Below, in pieces: positions 63,544 through 64,000 of a stretch of DNA of 64,000 nucleotides (its first letter is position 1; the number at the start of each line of letters is the position of its first letter). The stretch comes from Xanthomonas campestris pv. phormiicola (GTDB lineage: Bacteria > Pseudomonadota > Gammaproteobacteria > Xanthomonadales > Xanthomonadaceae), in NCBI GenBank assembly GCA_025666215.1, contig CP102593.1, positions 2,245,001-2,309,000 on the forward strand, read 5' to 3'. Under the pieces are notes generated by a model that saw only the letters and a list, made by a program, of their open reading frames with translations, made no database searches and was not told where the DNA came from. Position numbers and translations under genes: made by a program.

Positions 63544-64000
63544 TCACTTCTCGACGAACGCGCGCTCGAACACATAATGGCCCGGCGTGCCGATCCGCGA
63601 GGAGGCGACGAAGCCGCGCGCGTCCAGGGTCTGGCGCAGGTCGGCCAGCATCTGCGGGCTGCCGCAGATCATCGCCCGGTCGTATTCCGGATCCAGCGGC
63701 GGCAGGCCCAGGGTCTGCTGCATCTGCCCGCTTTCCAGCAGTTCGGTGAGGCGGCCGCGGTTGCGGAAGTCCTCGCGGGTCACCGCCGGGTAGTACAGCA
63801 GTTTCTCGCGAATGGTCTCGCCGAGGAACTCGTGCTGCGGCAGCTCGTTCTCGAAGTAGTCGCGGTAGGCCAGGTCTTTTTCGAAGCGCACGCCGTGGGT
63901 CAGGATCACCTTGTCGAAGCGCTCGTAGGTTTCCGGATCCTTGATCACCGACAGCCACGGCGCCAGGCCGGTGCCGGTGCCGAGCAGATACAGGTGCCGG
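63544..64000 (-). CDS. fpr: Ferredoxin--NADP reductase, C-terminal part
   Basis: The visible 151 residues are the C-terminal half of Fpr, which passes electrons between NADPH and ferredoxin or flavodoxin. They start inside the NADP-binding region YLLGTGTGLAPWLSVI, continue with VILTHGVRFEKDLAYRDYF, and end in AMICGSPQMLADLRQTLDA, the conserved GSP motif, and HYVFERAFVEK. The FAD domain lies beyond the window edge. The enzyme is often controlled by oxidative stress, which fits the glutathione peroxidase gene that converges on it. Confidence 0.92.
   Translation of the reverse strand, partial: RHLYLLGTGTGLAPWLSVIKDPETYERFDKVILTHGVRFEKDLAYRDYFENELPQHEFLGETIREKLLYYPAVTREDFRNRGRLTELLESGQMQQTLGLPPLDPEYDRAMICGSPQMLADLRQTLDARGFVASSRIGTPGHYVFERAFVEK

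Overview
The window is about 70% G+C chromosomal DNA, densely coded on both strands, and reads as a member of the Xanthomonadaceae, most likely Xanthomonas or a close relative. The main reasons are a FimX-type degenerate GGDEF/EAL protein, an AcrAB-type pump next to TetR, TraB/GumN and DUF1684 proteins beside mutL, a PhaR/PhaB pair, and short-repeat families (GGGATTC heptads, CGACTTCAGTCG palindromes, CTCTCCC elements) that I associate with this group. No transposase, integrase, phage gene or CRISPR array is visible. The genus is an inference from protein character, not from a marker gene comparison.

Layout. 1-2.9 kb: an AaeXAB-like efflux operon under a MarR regulator, with paired palindromes upstream. 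3-6.3 kb: a LEA-type lipoprotein, tRNA-Phe with promoter and terminator, a small secreted protein, a lipocalin and a ParS/MbcA-like protein. 6.3-16.5 kb: housekeeping (xseA, queG divergent from nnr-tsaE-amidase-mutL, then DUF1684 and TraB/GumN proteins); the queG/nnr/tsaE/ami/mutL order is the one known from E. coli. 16.5-25.5 kb: PhaR, acetoacetyl-CoA reductase, GluQ-RS, HtpX, FimX, a BaiN/YhiN flavoprotein, YaeQ and a pseudouridine synthase. 25.5-30 kb: cold-shock protein, glutathione S-transferase, alpha/beta-hydrolase and SelO. 30-36.3 kb: TetR-AcrA-AcrB drug efflux locus, apt and a small membrane protein. 36.4-40.4 kb: DbpA divergent from the ABC-F protein Uup, with heptad arrays in the shared promoter region. 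40.8-43.8 kb: an RNase Sa-type ribonuclease with a barstar inhibitor, Mn-type superoxide dismutase, AraC and DoxX-like proteins. 44-47.6 kb: a large beta-propeller sensor kinase with its LuxR-type response regulator. 47.6-55.9 kb: a run of exported hydrolases (M14 carboxypeptidase, an EEP-GH3 fusion enzyme, a degenerate EEP paralogue) divergent from a POT peptide transporter and a rhomboid protease. 56-64 kb: small proteins, a DUF3298 lipoprotein, a second MarR, the M3 peptidase Dcp, an amidohydrolase, a glutathione peroxidase and the 3' part of ferredoxin-NADP reductase.

The most unusual locus is 47.6-53.5 kb. One exported polypeptide joins an endonuclease/exonuclease/phosphatase (EEP) domain to a complete GH3 glycosidase. 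A perfect 14-bp LacI-family-like palindrome overlaps its start codon. It is followed by a second EEP protein that has lost four predicted catalytic residues, and preceded by an M14 carboxypeptidase. I infer a periplasmic or secreted scavenging cassette acting on a phosphorylated glycoside or glycopeptide, but the substrate is unknown. Other points of interest are the ribonuclease/barstar pair, heptad repeat modules placed exactly 5 bp after two stop codons and inside the dbpA/uup promoters, and predicted leaderless starts for nnr, dbpA and uup.
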